Assembly: GCF_029894335.1 (NCBI RefSeq)
Contig: NZ_JARXZC010000047.1
Coordinates: forward strand, 1 to 58,026
Source of the DNA: Kitasatospora sp. MAP5-34
GTDB taxonomy: Bacteria; Actinomycetota; Actinomycetes; Streptomycetales; Streptomycetaceae
DNA length: 58,026 nt
Direction: 5' to 3'
Every line of letters begins with the position of its first letter. Positions within the stretch are counted from its first letter, which is position 1. The translations under genes were made by a program, and so were the position numbers. Positions 1 to 8,375 of the stretch are shown in pieces. The notes beneath the pieces were generated by a model. The model was given only the letters and a program-made list of their open reading frames with translations, searched no databases and was not told the DNA's origin.

Positions 1-461
1 AGCGTCCCCGGCTTCACGTCCGCGTCCGCATCCGGGATGGTGACGGTGTCGTCGGTGGCGGTCCAGGATTCGACGAGTTCGCGGATCTCGGTCAGGCCGG
101 TGTCCTGGCCGACCGGGGAGGCGCCGGCCCGGCAGAGCTTGATGCCGTTGTACCGGGCGGGGTTGTGGGAGGCGGTGAACATCGCGCCGGGCAGGTCCAG
201 GCGGCCGGAGGCGTAGTACAGCTGGTCGGTCGAGCAGAGCCCGATCTCGACCACGTCCGCGCCGTACGCGGCCGCGCCCTCGGCGAACGCCCGCGACAGG
301 GACGGCGACGACGGCCGCATGTCATGGCCGACCACGATCGCCGACGCGCCGGTCACCCGCACGAACGCCGCACCGAACGCCCGCGACAGCGACTCGTCCC
401 ACTGGTCCGGCACCACACCCCGGACGTCGTACGCCTTCACCAACTGCTTAAGGTCCCGCAC
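1..461 (-). CDS. manB: Phosphomannomutase/phosphoglucomutase, partial (3' end off window)
   Basis: Alpha-D-phosphohexomutase family enzyme, interconverting mannose-6-phosphate and mannose-1-phosphate to feed GDP-mannose and mannosylated envelope polymers. Only about 153 N-terminal residues are in the window; the rest lies beyond the left edge. The opening LVKAYDVRGVVPDQW, then VGHDMRPSSPS and the active-site loop TASHNPARYNGIK (phosphoserine near residue 98) are typical of the family. I take a GTG start with GGGAG five bases upstream; an in-frame GTG twelve bases further up is possible. It is the last gene of a leftward set with DUF3499. Function of the family is well known; the precise hexose preference is inferred. 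Confidence 0.9.
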   Translation of the reverse strand, partial: MRDLKQLVKAYDVRGVVPDQWDESLSRAFGAAFVRVTGASAIVVGHDMRPSSPSLSRAFAEGAAAYGADVVEIGLCSTDQLYYASGRLDLPGAMFTASHNPARYNGIKLCRAGASPVGQDTGLTEIRELVESWTATDDTVTIPDADADVKPGT

Positions 462-536
462 TACCGCTCCCACCAGGATCTTCCGGGTACTCGACCGAAC
501 GAGGGCAGCGTACCTGGCGGCAAGGGTGCGGAAAGT

Positions 537-908
537 TCAGTTCTCCGGGGAGCGAAGCACCCGGAGGTGCCCTCGGCGGCCGGCTTCGCCGGGGCCGGCC
601 TCGGGGGGGCGGCCCGGGCGCGGGGCGCGGTCCTGCGGGCGGGCGGCTTCGCGGACGGCGTTGGCGAGGGCTTCGAGGTCGTCGCTGGAGCGGCGGACCG
701 GGCCGACGTCGGGGGCGAGCCGGACGACCTCCCAGCCGCGCGGGGCGGTGAGGCGCTCGGCGTGCTCGGCGCACAGGTCGTAGCAGTGCGGCTCGGCGTA
801 CGTCGCGAGCGGGCCGAGGACGGCGGTGGAGTCCGCGTAGACGTACGTCAGCGTGGCGACGGCCGGTCGGCCGCACGCGGTCCGCGAACAACGACGTACA
901 GAGCTCAC
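537..908 (-). CDS. DUF3499 family protein
   Basis: Small conserved actinobacterial protein of unknown function, 123 residues. The N-terminus VRRCSRTACGRPAVATLTYV, followed by YAEPHCYDLCAEHAERLTAP, carries several Cys/His residues (CSRTAC, HCYDLCAEH) that look like a metal-binding ribbon, but no metal has been shown here. Residues 75-123 are Arg/Pro-rich and low in complexity. The GTG start is chosen because family members begin just before VRRCSR. A TACCGT hexamer lies eight bases before this GTG, so the message may be leaderless. It sits between manB and the divergent zincin-like gene, an arrangement typical of Streptomyces. Confidence 0.85.
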   Translation of the reverse strand: MSSVRRCSRTACGRPAVATLTYVYADSTAVLGPLATYAEPHCYDLCAEHAERLTAPRGWEVVRLAPDVGPVRRSSDDLEALANAVREAARPQDRAPRPGRPPEAGPGEAGRRGHLRVLRSPEN

Positions 909-916
909 GAGGGTGG

Positions 917-922
917 ACGGTA
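917..922 (-). promoter_or_regulatory. -10-like hexamer of leaderless DUF3499 gene
   Basis: TACCGT on the minus strand, eight bases before the GTG start, the spacing expected when transcription begins at the start codon. I see no convincing Shine-Dalgarno sequence for this gene. Confidence 0.4.
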
Positions 923-1037
923 CCGCACTACCGGCCGGGCCGCGAAGACCCGCCCCCGGCGAGTGTCCCGTGTCGCCCACGCGGGGCTGTCGGGATGGTC
1001 CACTTCCGGGGCCGCAAGGGCTACTCTCGACACTGAT

Positions 1038-1487
1038 ATGGAGAGCTCTGCACACCGATCACCGGCAGATCCACCGCAGCGGCGCAAGCATCGCGACCGC
1101 CACGGGCGCGGCCTGCGCGGACCGCTGGCGCCGCCTCAGGTGCCGATCTCGCTCACCCGCTCCGAGCTGTTCGACGACTACGTACGCGAGTCGGTGGAAC
1201 GTCTGGAGCGGCGCTGGCCGCAGCTGGTGGACGTGGAGTTCGCCGTCCAGGAGGTACCGCTGCCCGAACGGGGCGCGGCCGATCCGGAGAGCGTTCCGCT
1301 CGGCCGGTTGATCCCGGCGAAGCAGGGCAGCAAGAGCCGGATCGTGGTCTACCGCCGCCCGGTGGAGATCCGCGCCAAGGCGCGGGAGGACCGGGCGGCG
1401 CTCGTCCACGAGATCCTGATCGAGCAGGTGGCCGACCTGCTCGGGCTCTCGCCCGATGCGATTGATCCTCGGTTCGACGAGGACTGA
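1038..1487 (+). CDS. Metallopeptidase-like (zincin fold) family protein
   Basis: 149-residue protein of the small zincin-like family (MinZ-type, PF06262-like) that sits beside DUF3499 in actinomycetes. The N-terminal 35 residues are basic and disordered; the conserved part runs from VPISLTRSELFDDYV to the end. The expected HExxH helix reads HEILIEQ at residues 124-130, so the first His and Glu are present but the second zinc-ligand His is not. Protease activity is therefore doubtful. The ATG is chosen because it gives the family length; the open frame continues upstream over the divergent promoter. It is transcribed away from DUF3499 and convergent with DUF5719. Confidence 0.8.
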   Translation: MESSAHRSPADPPQRRKHRDRHGRGLRGPLAPPQVPISLTRSELFDDYVRESVERLERRWPQLVDVEFAVQEVPLPERGAADPESVPLGRLIPAKQGSKSRIVVYRRPVEIRAKAREDRAALVHEILIEQVADLLGLSPDAIDPRFDED

Positions 1488-1488
1488 A

Positions 1489-1578
1489 CCCGCAGCCGTA
1501 GCAGGGGCACGAGGGGGTGTGCGAGATCGGAGGCTGCGGGTCGTTGCCTTCCGATTCGCGCAGTTCCTCGCGCCCCTG
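1489..1578. repeat. Intergenic repeat between convergent genes
   Basis: The gap after the metallopeptidase holds an inverted pair CCCGCAGCC / GGCTGCGGG about 34 bases apart, and then a degenerate copy of the GC-rich intergenic repeat found elsewhere in this window (CCTTCCGATTCGCGCAGTT, then CGCGCCCCTGA). It probably acts as a two-way transcription stop between this gene and DUF5719. Confidence 0.5.
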
Positions 1579-1592
1579 AGGTACCCAGGTGC

Positions 1593-3233
1593 CTACTTGA
1601 TCAGGACCCCCGGGTCCTGATCGGCCTGGGGTACCTGGACCGTGCTGTGGTCGTCGCGGAGGGGCTGGATGGTGAACATCGGGATGTTGTTGACGTTCAC
1701 CGCGAGCATCCGGGCCGCGACCACCGGGCCGCCCGACTCGGTCTCCACGGTGAGCCCGAAGACGCCGTTCAGGCCGGCGGGCTCGGGTACCTGCATGCCG
1801 ACCGTCGCGCCGGCCGGGATGCTGACCTCCTGGGAGGCGGGGGTGCCGCCGCCGCTGCCCGCCGACACCGACACCTTGACCTTCGCCGCGTCACCGCTGG
1901 AGGTGAGGTAGAGCGTGCCGGCGCCGCCGCCCCGGTTCTCCGCGATGCCGGCCCGCTGCCCGATCAGTGCGCTGCCGGTGATCCAGGCCGCGTCCGACTT
2001 GCCGTTCTGACTGCGGTCGACCCGGATCGAGGCGACGATCGGGGTCGGGTGGGCCGGGTCGCTCGGGGTCAGCCGTAGTGCGCCGACCTCGCCCCGGTTG
2101 ACCTGTTGCGTGGTGCCACCGACAACCTGCTGCAGGTCGGTGGCGGCGATCATGCCGGCCTTGACGTGGATGGTCTCGTGCCCGGCGGGAGTGAACCAGC
2201 CGTTCTTGCCCGAGATCTGGATCTTCAGGTCGGCGTCGTCGTCACCGGGGGCGACGATCACCAGGCGCGCCGCCGACATGTCGGCGGGCAGCCCGGGCAG
2301 GACCACCGAGGAGGTGGGTTCCACCGAGGCGGGGATCCAGTCGGCACCCTTGGTGCCGTCCGTGGCGTGCACCGCCGCGCCGACCCGGCCGCTGCGGGCG
2401 ATCACGTGCAGCGCCAGGTCGTTGACGTTCTGGGCGAAGGTCGGCAGCCGCAGGTCCTGCGAGCTGCCGGCCGGGAGGGTGATGCCGGTGGCGGCGTCGT
2501 TGTCGATCGGGCCCTTGTCGCCGTACAGCTTGAGGTCCACCACCGCCGGGACGCTGTCGGCGTTGACCAGGCTCACGTAGTCGACCCGGTCGCCCGCCGT
2601 GCTGACGCCGGAGAACCAGAAGCTGGTACCGGCCGGGGTGCAGTTGATGCCGGACATGCCGACACCCGACTGGTCGGTGACGGTGGTGGTCTGGGTGACG
2701 CTGAAGCCCGGGGCGTACCCGCCGGTGGCGACAGCCAGCGTGCCGGGGGCGGTGTCACCGGTGGCCGCCGGTCCGGTGGCCGGGACGCCGGGCTTGGTGA
2801 GCACCAGCCGGGAGCCGCTCGGCGCTCCCCCGGGCGTGCCGGAGGGGGCGGGCGAGGCCGCCGGGGTGGCCGGGGGCTGCGCCACGTCCGAGAGGTAGCC
2901 CGCGCCGCCGGTGGCCTTGGCCCCGGCCGGGCTGAACAGGGTGTACGAGGTGCTGCCGGTGAGGCCCTGGAGGGGCTGCGGGCAGACCAGCGAGGTGCGC
3001 TCGACCTGCGCGGTGGTGGCGGCTCCCTTGACGGCCGCGGCCGCCGGGGTGACCGGTGGGCGCAGCTCGGCGATGCCGAACACCGCGGCGAGCACCACGG
3101 CGGCGGCCAGCAGCGACTGGCCGGTCCGGGCGCCGCCGCCGGTCAGCGCGGTCGCCTTGAAGGACGGCCGCTCACCCCCGGACTCGTCGCGGGAGATCTT
3201 CAGCTTGGGGGCCTTGAGGCTGGGCTTCTTCAT
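1593..3233 (-). CDS. DUF5719 family exported protein
   Basis: 546-residue protein of unknown function. A short basic N-terminus is followed by one hydrophobic segment near residues 39-57 (SLLAAAVVLAAVFGIAELRP), an uncleaved signal anchor or signal peptide. The rest is an extracytoplasmic beta-rich body with an Ala/Gly/Pro/Ser-rich linker around residues 115-160. It begins nine bases after the stop of the large glycosyltransferase and is surely translated from the same message. In Streptomyces this pair is conserved next to whiB and manB, so a role in cell-surface polysaccharide handling is likely but unproven. No catalytic motif is recognisable. Confidence 0.88.
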   Translation of the reverse strand: MKKPSLKAPKLKISRDESGGERPSFKATALTGGGARTGQSLLAAAVVLAAVFGIAELRPPVTPAAAAVKGAATTAQVERTSLVCPQPLQGLTGSTSYTLFSPAGAKATGGAGYLSDVAQPPATPAASPAPSGTPGGAPSGSRLVLTKPGVPATGPAATGDTAPGTLAVATGGYAPGFSVTQTTTVTDQSGVGMSGINCTPAGTSFWFSGVSTAGDRVDYVSLVNADSVPAVVDLKLYGDKGPIDNDAATGITLPAGSSQDLRLPTFAQNVNDLALHVIARSGRVGAAVHATDGTKGADWIPASVEPTSSVVLPGLPADMSAARLVIVAPGDDDADLKIQISGKNGWFTPAGHETIHVKAGMIAATDLQQVVGGTTQQVNRGEVGALRLTPSDPAHPTPIVASIRVDRSQNGKSDAAWITGSALIGQRAGIAENRGGGAGTLYLTSSGDAAKVKVSVSAGSGGGTPASQEVSIPAGATVGMQVPEPAGLNGVFGLTVETESGGPVVAARMLAVNVNNIPMFTIQPLRDDHSTVQVPQADQDPGVLIK

Positions 3234-3242
3234 GAGGGCGGG

Positions 3243-6200
3243 TCAGCTCCCCGTTCCGTTGTGGTGCGGGTGACCGCCGTTGCCGTACGTGCCGTCCGGG
3301 TCCTGCGGGTCGTAGTACTGCTGCTGCTCGGGGTAGTGCTCCTGGTACTGCTCGGGCTGCTGCTGGTACGGCGGCTCCTGGTACGGCTGCTGCGCGTACG
3401 GGTCCGCGTACTGCCCCTGGTAGGGCTCCTGGAACTGCGGGTACTGCTGCTCCTGGTAGGGCTGCTGCGCGTACGGGTCGGTGTACTGCTGCTGGCCGTA
3501 CTGGCCCTCGACGTGCTGCTGGGCGGCGTACGGGTCCCAGGTGTACTGGTCCTGGCTGTACTGGTCCTGGCCGTACTGCTCCTGGCCGTACTGCTGCTCC
3601 TGGTACGGGTCTGCGGCGGCGTACGCGGGCTCGGGTTCGGCCTCGGGCTCGGCCTGCTGCGGGATGACACCCGCGTACACACCGCCCTCGGGTTCGCCGG
3701 GCTCGCCCTCGCCGTCGGCGCGTTCGGCCATCCGGCGGGCGCGGCGGCTGCCGGGCAGCGGGGCCTGTGCCTGGGCGGCGGCGGCCAGCGCGGCGGCGGC
3801 GACCACCTCCTCGGGGAGGTCGTCGTCGTTGTGGTTGCGGCGGCCCGGCAGGGCGAGCACCAGGACGGTGGTGCCGAGCAGCAGCTGCAGCCAGACCCAG
3901 CCGGTGTGCAGCAGGCTGCCCGACCGGGTGACGTCCAGTTGTCCGCCGGTGGCGGGCAACTCGAAGCCCTGGGCCCAGCCGTCGACGGGCGCGGTGGCCT
4001 TGAGAGCGGTGCCGTTCAGGGTGGCCTGCCAGTCCGGGTCGGCGCTCTCGGCCAGGCGCAGCACGCGCCCCGCCGGGCCGGCCGGGATGGTGGTGTCGAT
4101 GTCGTGGACTCCGGACGGGACGGCGACCGGGACGCCGCCCGGCGTGGTGATCACCGCGCGGGTCGCCGGGAGGCCGGTGACCTGCCAGAGGGCGACGCCG
4201 TTCTCCTGGTTGAGCTTGGTCAGGCCCGGAGTGGTGTCCAGGACGTCGCTGACCTTGGCGATCATCGGGTCCTTGACCTCGACGTACCCGACTCCGTACC
4301 CGGCCAGGGTCTTGGCCTGCTCGCCGCCCGAGCCGGCCAGCAGACCGCCGACCAGCTTGGTGAGCGCGCCCTGCGCGGCGTCGGAGCTGTCCACGGTGCC
4401 CTCGGCCTGGCCCAGGGTCAGGCCGGCGCCACGGACCACGGTGAAGTGGACGGCGGTGGCGGCGGCGTCGCCGGTGAGGACGAGGGTGCGGGGGCGGCCG
4501 TTGGTACCGGCCTCCTCCGCGATGAACGCGGGGACCTGGGCGTCGGCGGCGCGGCGCAGCGGACCGTCGGCTCCGGTGCCGGCCCACCAGACGGCGGTGC
4601 CGAGCGGGGCCAGCACGGCGCTGGCCACCACCAGGGCGGCGACGGGCTGACGCCAACCGAAGGCGATCCCGGCCACTCGCGCGTTGGCGCCGTCGGCGCC
4701 GATCGCGGCGGCCGCGAGCAGGGCCACACCGGCGAGCAGCGTCGAGGGCCCGGCCCAGGCGGCGACGGCGGGGCCGCCGGAGGCCGGCGTGACGCCGGTG
4801 CCCGCGACGGCGACGCTGAAGAGCAGACCGGCCGCGGCGGCACCCCAGGCGGCGAGCACCGCGCGGCGGCGGTCGGCGCGCAGCAGGGCGGCGAGGGCGG
4901 TGAGCACGACACCGGCGGAGAGCCAGACCGGCGGGACGCCGGAGCCGCCGGGGTTGACCAGGATCAGCCCGAGCGGGGTCGCGGCCGAGCCGTTGAAGCC
5001 GGGCAGCCCGGCCTCCAGCAGCAGCCGGGACGGGTGCGCCAGGACTCCGAGCGACCAGGGGGCGAGCACCAGGACCGGTACGCCGAGGATCACCAGCACC
5101 CGCAGCCCGAGCAGCCGCAGCGCGGCGACGCCGGAGCCGAAGGCCCCGCCGCGCAGCACCGCGTGCAGCAGGGCGGCGAGCGAGAGCGGTACGGCGATCG
5201 CCCAGGTCAGCGGGACGAAGGCGGTGCTGATCGTGAGCATCAGCACCGCCATCCAGGCGCTCCGCCAACCGGGGCGGGCGCCTCGGGCGGCGGTCTCCTT
5301 GCGGATGCCGAGACCAGCGGTGACGGCGGCGGCGCGGGCCAGCGGCGGGAGCAGCACGGCCAGTACGGCGGTGCCGATCCGCCCCTCGGCGAGCGCGCCG
5401 GCGGTGGCGGGCAGCAGGGCGTAGGTGGCACTGGCCCAGGCCCGGACGATCTTGGACGCGATCAGCGGGCGGGAGACCAGGTAGGCGCTGACGGCCGCGA
5501 GCGGGATGGAGAGCACCAGGAGCAGGGTGATCGCCAGATCCGCGTGGTCGAACAGCAGCCAGGAGAGCACCGAGAGCACCGCGAGGTACGGCGGCGAGGC
5601 GGCGGTGGAGCCGGTGCCGACCGGGTGCCAGCTGTCTGCGTACATGTTCCAGATGCCCGCCGCGCCGTCGGAGGCGGGGAGCAGGGCGCCGCCGAACAGG
5701 CTGCCGCTGCCGATCAGGTTGCGGCAGGCGATCAGGGCGAAGACCAGCAGCGCGGTGAAGAGCAGCGGGGCCGGGCGGCGGGAGAGCTTCTTGAGCAGCG
5801 TGAACTGCTCCACCACCAGGTCGTCGGCGTCGTCGTCGCCGGGGCCCGACTCGGCCGTGCCGTGGCGTCCGGCGCCGGACTCGTCGCCGCCACCGCCGAT
5901 GCCGAGCGCACCGATGGCCTGTTCGACGGCGAGCCGGGTGGTGGCGCCGGGGGCGGGGAAGAGGGTGCGGTCGTCGAGCGCGTCACCGCTGCGGGTCCTG
6001 GCGCGGCGTTTGCGGGCGGCCAGGATCCGGGGCAGCCGGACGAGTTCGTGCCCGAGACCGGCCAGTTCGTCGAAGGCCTGGCGCGGGTCCTTGCCGATCA
6101 GGTCACCGAGGACGCGCAGCAGCGTGCCCAGGACCAGCCGGAGCAGGACGTACGGGAAGAGCAGGCCCCGGGAGTTGGCGAGCAGCGTGAAGACCGCGCC

Positions 6201-7121
6201 GGCCTTGTCGAGCCGGTGCGGGTGGGCGGCGCCGCAGTCGATCGAGCGGCGTTCGCGGCTGGCGGCCTCGGCGTGCCGCAGGATGGCGTCCGGGGCGACC
6301 ACGACGCGGTGGCCGGCGGCGTTGACCCGCCAGCAGAAGTCGGTGTCGTCCCGCATCAGCGGCAGCGCCGGGTCGAAGCCGCCGAGCTCCTCGAAGACGT
6401 CGCGGCGGACCAGCATGCCGGCGGTGGAGACGGCGAGTACCGGGCGGACCTGGTCGTGCTGACCCTGGTCCTGCTCACGGCGGTCGAGACCGGTCCAGCG
6501 GCGTCCCGAGCGGGCGATGGTGACGCCGACCTCGAGCAGCTGCCTGCGGTCGTACCAGCTGCGCAGCTTGGGGCCGATGACACCGGCACTCGGCGTGGAG
6601 TCGGCGACCTGGAGCAGGCGGCGCAGCGCGTCCGTCTGCGGTTCGCAGTCGTCGTGCAGCAGCCAGAGCCACTCGATCGGCTGAGTTTCGCGCGGTCCGC
6701 CCTGACCGAGGTCGTGCTCGGCGCCCAACGGGTCGCCGAAGTCGTCCCAGCCACCGGTGACCGGGTCGTACCCGGACGGGTCGAGGCTGTACGGGAGGTC
6801 CTCGGGACGCAGCGGCGGGCTGCTCTGGACGGCCTGGGCGACGGCGGTGCCGAAACCGGCCCGGCGGCCGAGGATCAGCGGGCCGGACGGCGGCAACCAG
6901 TCACCGAGGGTGTCCTGGAGCAGTTGCGGAGAGGCGTCGGTGGAGCCGGTGTCCACCGCGAGGACACGCTGAACCTGCCGGTCCTGGCCGAGCAGACCGG
7001 CGAGGGCCTGCGGGAGCCAGCGGGCGCCGTCGTGCGAGACGATCACCGCCGTGACGAGGTGGCGCGGGTACGCGGGCGGCCTGGCAGCGGAGAAACCGCT
7101 CTGGTGGCTGTGGACAGTCAT
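3243..7121 (-). CDS. Large GT2-family membrane glycosyltransferase with Gln/Tyr-rich tail
   Basis: 1292-residue protein. Residues about 20-330 form a family 2 glycosyltransferase: VTAVIVSHDGARWLPQAL opens it, the acidic metal-binding segment is LLHDDCEPQTD, and RDDTDFCWRV is the acceptor-side motif. From about 455 to 1095 there are a dozen or more hydrophobic segments, then a charged linker. The last ~126 residues are a low-complexity tail rich in Tyr, Gln, Pro and Asp (repeats such as DPYAQQPYQEQQYPQ). Likely role: transfer of sugar to an envelope polymer at the membrane, with DUF5719 as partner. Substrate unknown. The ATG start matches relatives, though the ribosome site is weak. Confidence 0.9.
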   Translation of the reverse strand: MTVHSHQSGFSAARPPAYPRHLVTAVIVSHDGARWLPQALAGLLGQDRQVQRVLAVDTGSTDASPQLLQDTLGDWLPPSGPLILGRRAGFGTAVAQAVQSSPPLRPEDLPYSLDPSGYDPVTGGWDDFGDPLGAEHDLGQGGPRETQPIEWLWLLHDDCEPQTDALRRLLQVADSTPSAGVIGPKLRSWYDRRQLLEVGVTIARSGRRWTGLDRREQDQGQHDQVRPVLAVSTAGMLVRRDVFEELGGFDPALPLMRDDTDFCWRVNAAGHRVVVAPDAILRHAEAASRERRSIDCGAAHPHRLDKAGAVFTLLANSRGLLFPYVLLRLVLGTLLRVLGDLIGKDPRQAFDELAGLGHELVRLPRILAARKRRARTRSGDALDDRTLFPAPGATTRLAVEQAIGALGIGGGGDESGAGRHGTAESGPGDDDADDLVVEQFTLLKKLSRRPAPLLFTALLVFALIACRNLIGSGSLFGGALLPASDGAAGIWNMYADSWHPVGTGSTAASPPYLAVLSVLSWLLFDHADLAITLLLVLSIPLAAVSAYLVSRPLIASKIVRAWASATYALLPATAGALAEGRIGTAVLAVLLPPLARAAAVTAGLGIRKETAARGARPGWRSAWMAVLMLTISTAFVPLTWAIAVPLSLAALLHAVLRGGAFGSGVAALRLLGLRVLVILGVPVLVLAPWSLGVLAHPSRLLLEAGLPGFNGSAATPLGLILVNPGGSGVPPVWLSAGVVLTALAALLRADRRRAVLAAWGAAAAGLLFSVAVAGTGVTPASGGPAVAAWAGPSTLLAGVALLAAAAIGADGANARVAGIAFGWRQPVAALVVASAVLAPLGTAVWWAGTGADGPLRRAADAQVPAFIAEEAGTNGRPRTLVLTGDAAATAVHFTVVRGAGLTLGQAEGTVDSSDAAQGALTKLVGGLLAGSGGEQAKTLAGYGVGYVEVKDPMIAKVSDVLDTTPGLTKLNQENGVALWQVTGLPATRAVITTPGGVPVAVPSGVHDIDTTIPAGPAGRVLRLAESADPDWQATLNGTALKATAPVDGWAQGFELPATGGQLDVTRSGSLLHTGWVWLQLLLGTTVLVLALPGRRNHNDDDLPEEVVAAAALAAAAQAQAPLPGSRRARRMAERADGEGEPGEPEGGVYAGVIPQQAEPEAEPEPAYAAADPYQEQQYGQEQYGQDQYSQDQYTWDPYAAQQHVEGQYGQQQYTDPYAQQPYQEQQYPQFQEPYQGQYADPYAQQPYQEPPYQQQPEQYQEHYPEQQQYYDPQDPDGTYGNGGHPHHNGTGS

Positions 7122-7434
7122 CGAGTGCGCAGGCCCCAGGTTTCGATAGATGCAGCCGGTGGATGCAGCCGGTTGATTCAGGGTTGTCGGCAGTCCTGAT
7201 GCGAGGCATCCGGATGGCGCACCACACTAACCGCTCCGGGTGTACGCGGTCCTCCCGGAGTCTGCGCAGCGGCCGGTGCGCGGGGGTGGGGCGGGTGTCG
7301 GCACCGGTTCGAGTGCTGGTGAAGACGCCGGCGGAGACGCTGGTGAAGATGTTTGGTGGGGGAATGCGTCGGGGAATGCGAAAGCGCCCCACCGTCGTGG
7401 TGAGGCGCTGGCACAACTGCGGTGGTGGAGCCGG
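7122..7434. other. Intergenic region between whiB and the glycosyltransferase
   Basis: About 310 bases without a gene. It holds the whiB terminator at its right end, a direct repeat of GATGCAGCCGGT at 7149-7160 and 7162-7173, and a second direct repeat GCTGGTGAAGA at 7315-7325 and 7339-7349. The promoter of the leftward glycosyltransferase must lie here, but I cannot place it confidently. Confidence 0.5.
7383..7409 (-). terminator. Hairpin downstream of whiB
   Basis: Inverted repeat with arms of 11-12 bases (AGCGCC-C-CACC against GGTG-A-GGCGCT) around a GTCG loop, one internal mismatch. It starts 26 bases after the whiB stop codon. Confidence 0.65.
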
Positions 7435-7707
7435 TCAGACGGCGCTCTTCTTGAGACGGCGGCGCTCCCGCTCGGAGAGGCCTCCCCAGATGCCGAAACG
7501 CTCGTCGTTGGCCAGCGCGTACTCGAGGCACTCGGAGCGGACCTCGCAGGCGAGGCAGACCTTCTTGGCCTCGCGGGTGGAGCCGCCCTTCTCGGGGAAG
7601 AAGGACTCGGGGTCGGTCTGGGCGCACAGCGCGCGCTCCTGCCAACCGAGTTCCTCGTCCTCCTCCTCGATGCCCTCACCGATCAACAGCTCAAAGAGCT
7701 CGCTCAT
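7435..7707 (-). CDS. whiB: Sporulation regulator WhiB (Wbl family, Fe-S protein)
   Basis: 90-residue WhiB-like protein, nearly identical in its conserved part to the developmental WhiB of Streptomyces, which acts with WhiA to start sporulation septation in aerial hyphae. Four iron-sulfur ligand cysteines are at 28, 51, 54 and 60 (C..CLAC..C), followed by the turn GIWGG at 72-76 and a basic C-terminal segment ERRRLKK. I use the ATG preceded by AGGAGG eight bases upstream; an in-frame start ten codons earlier lacks such a site. A long AT-richer leader region with a BldD-like palindrome lies upstream, in keeping with known BldD control of whiB. Confidence 0.96.
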   Translation of the reverse strand: MSELFELLIGEGIEEEDEELGWQERALCAQTDPESFFPEKGGSTREAKKVCLACEVRSECLEYALANDERFGIWGGLSERERRRLKKSAV

Positions 7708-8132
7708 TTGGCGCGCCTCCTCTGCCCCTTGTGGCATCCCCGTGGTGTTGCCGTTGCCTGGAGCGGCGGAACGACACGAGTGAAATTACATGTGCGTCAC
7801 TCTGGCTCAGTCAAGCCGAGCTCTGGTATTGGGCCAAGGATTCACTCCCCGGAACCAAGGAACTACGATAAGTATACATATTCGGACATTTGGCATTTTC
7901 AGCCCTGATTAAGGCTCAACCGTCCGCAACCACCCACCGGCTGACTTGCAGTCAACACGGACCTCCGGTGCTCTGACCACCCCCCGAACGGGGGGACGTC
8001 GAACAGTGGTGGCCCGGTTGCCGGGTCATCGGGCTGCTTTCCCGGCGATCTTCGCATTGAAACCTAGAGGGTGATTTATCACCCCATCCGGTGGTTCGTC
8101 GCTGATGTGACCCGAATGTCCCCCGACTTGGC
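7708..8132. other. Long divergent regulatory region of whiB and the cysteine dioxygenase unit
   Basis: No gene is visible. The stretch is AT-richer than its surroundings, with a minus-strand TATACT (7871-7876) as a possible whiB -10 element, a CCCCCC-GAAC-GGGGGG hairpin at 7980-7995 and a palindrome at 8069-8084. whiB is known in Streptomyces to have complex developmentally timed promoters, so a long regulatory leader is expected. Confidence 0.6.
8069..8084. promoter_or_regulatory. Palindromic operator, BldD-like
   Basis: Perfect palindrome GGGTGAT-TT-ATCACCC. The half-sites GTGA...TCAC match the published BldD recognition pattern, and whiB is an established BldD target. It lies about 360 bases upstream of whiB and 50 bases upstream of the -35 box of the divergent leader/dioxygenase unit, so it could serve either side. 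Confidence 0.45.
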
Positions 8133-8162
8133 TTGACACTGCCGCCCCTCTTGCGGTCTGCT
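8133..8162 (+). promoter_or_regulatory. Promoter of the cysteine leader/dioxygenase unit
   Basis: A consensus -35 TTGACA at 8133-8138, an 18-base spacer and a weak -10 TCTGCT at 8157-8162. Transcription would start about seven bases later, at the ATG of the leader ORF, making it leaderless. Confidence 0.6.
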
Positions 8163-8169
8163 TGCTCCC

Positions 8170-8259
8170 ATGTCAGAGTTCGCCACCCACCGAAGCCGCC
8201 AGGTCGTGCTTCGTCGTGCCGTGAACTCGCTCTGTTGTCGCCTCTGTCGCTGTATCTAG
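8170..8259 (+). CDS. Cysteine-rich leader peptide (predicted attenuator ORF)
   Basis: 29-codon ORF placed exactly where a transcript from the TTGACA promoter should begin, so it should be translated without a ribosome-binding site. The peptide starts MSEFATHRSR and ends NSLCCRLCRCI, with cysteines at 22, 23, 26 and 28 and no others. Leaderless Cys-rich leader ORFs of this design are known in mycobacteria as cysteine-responsive attenuators of sulfur genes. Here it precedes a cysteine dioxygenase by 116 bases. Ribosome stalling at the Cys codons would report on charged tRNA-Cys. The peptide itself probably has no other function. Inference from position and composition; no expression data. Confidence 0.75.
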   Translation: MSEFATHRSRQVVLRRAVNSLCCRLCRCI

Positions 8260-8375
8260 GCGCTCGCGTCCCACCGCGCGCCGCCCAGCGAACATCGAGG
8301 CCGCCCGCGCGACAGTCCCCCCTGAACTTCGCGGATCGGCTGATCCCTCACCCCCAGCCATCCGAGGACCATGTC

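Noticed and set aside
2106..7199. Plus-strand open frame of nearly 1700 codons opposite DUF5719 and the large glycosyltransferase
   Set aside because: It is a Gly/Arg/Ala-rich antisense shadow of high-GC genes, with no family motif, while the minus-strand frames have clear domains.
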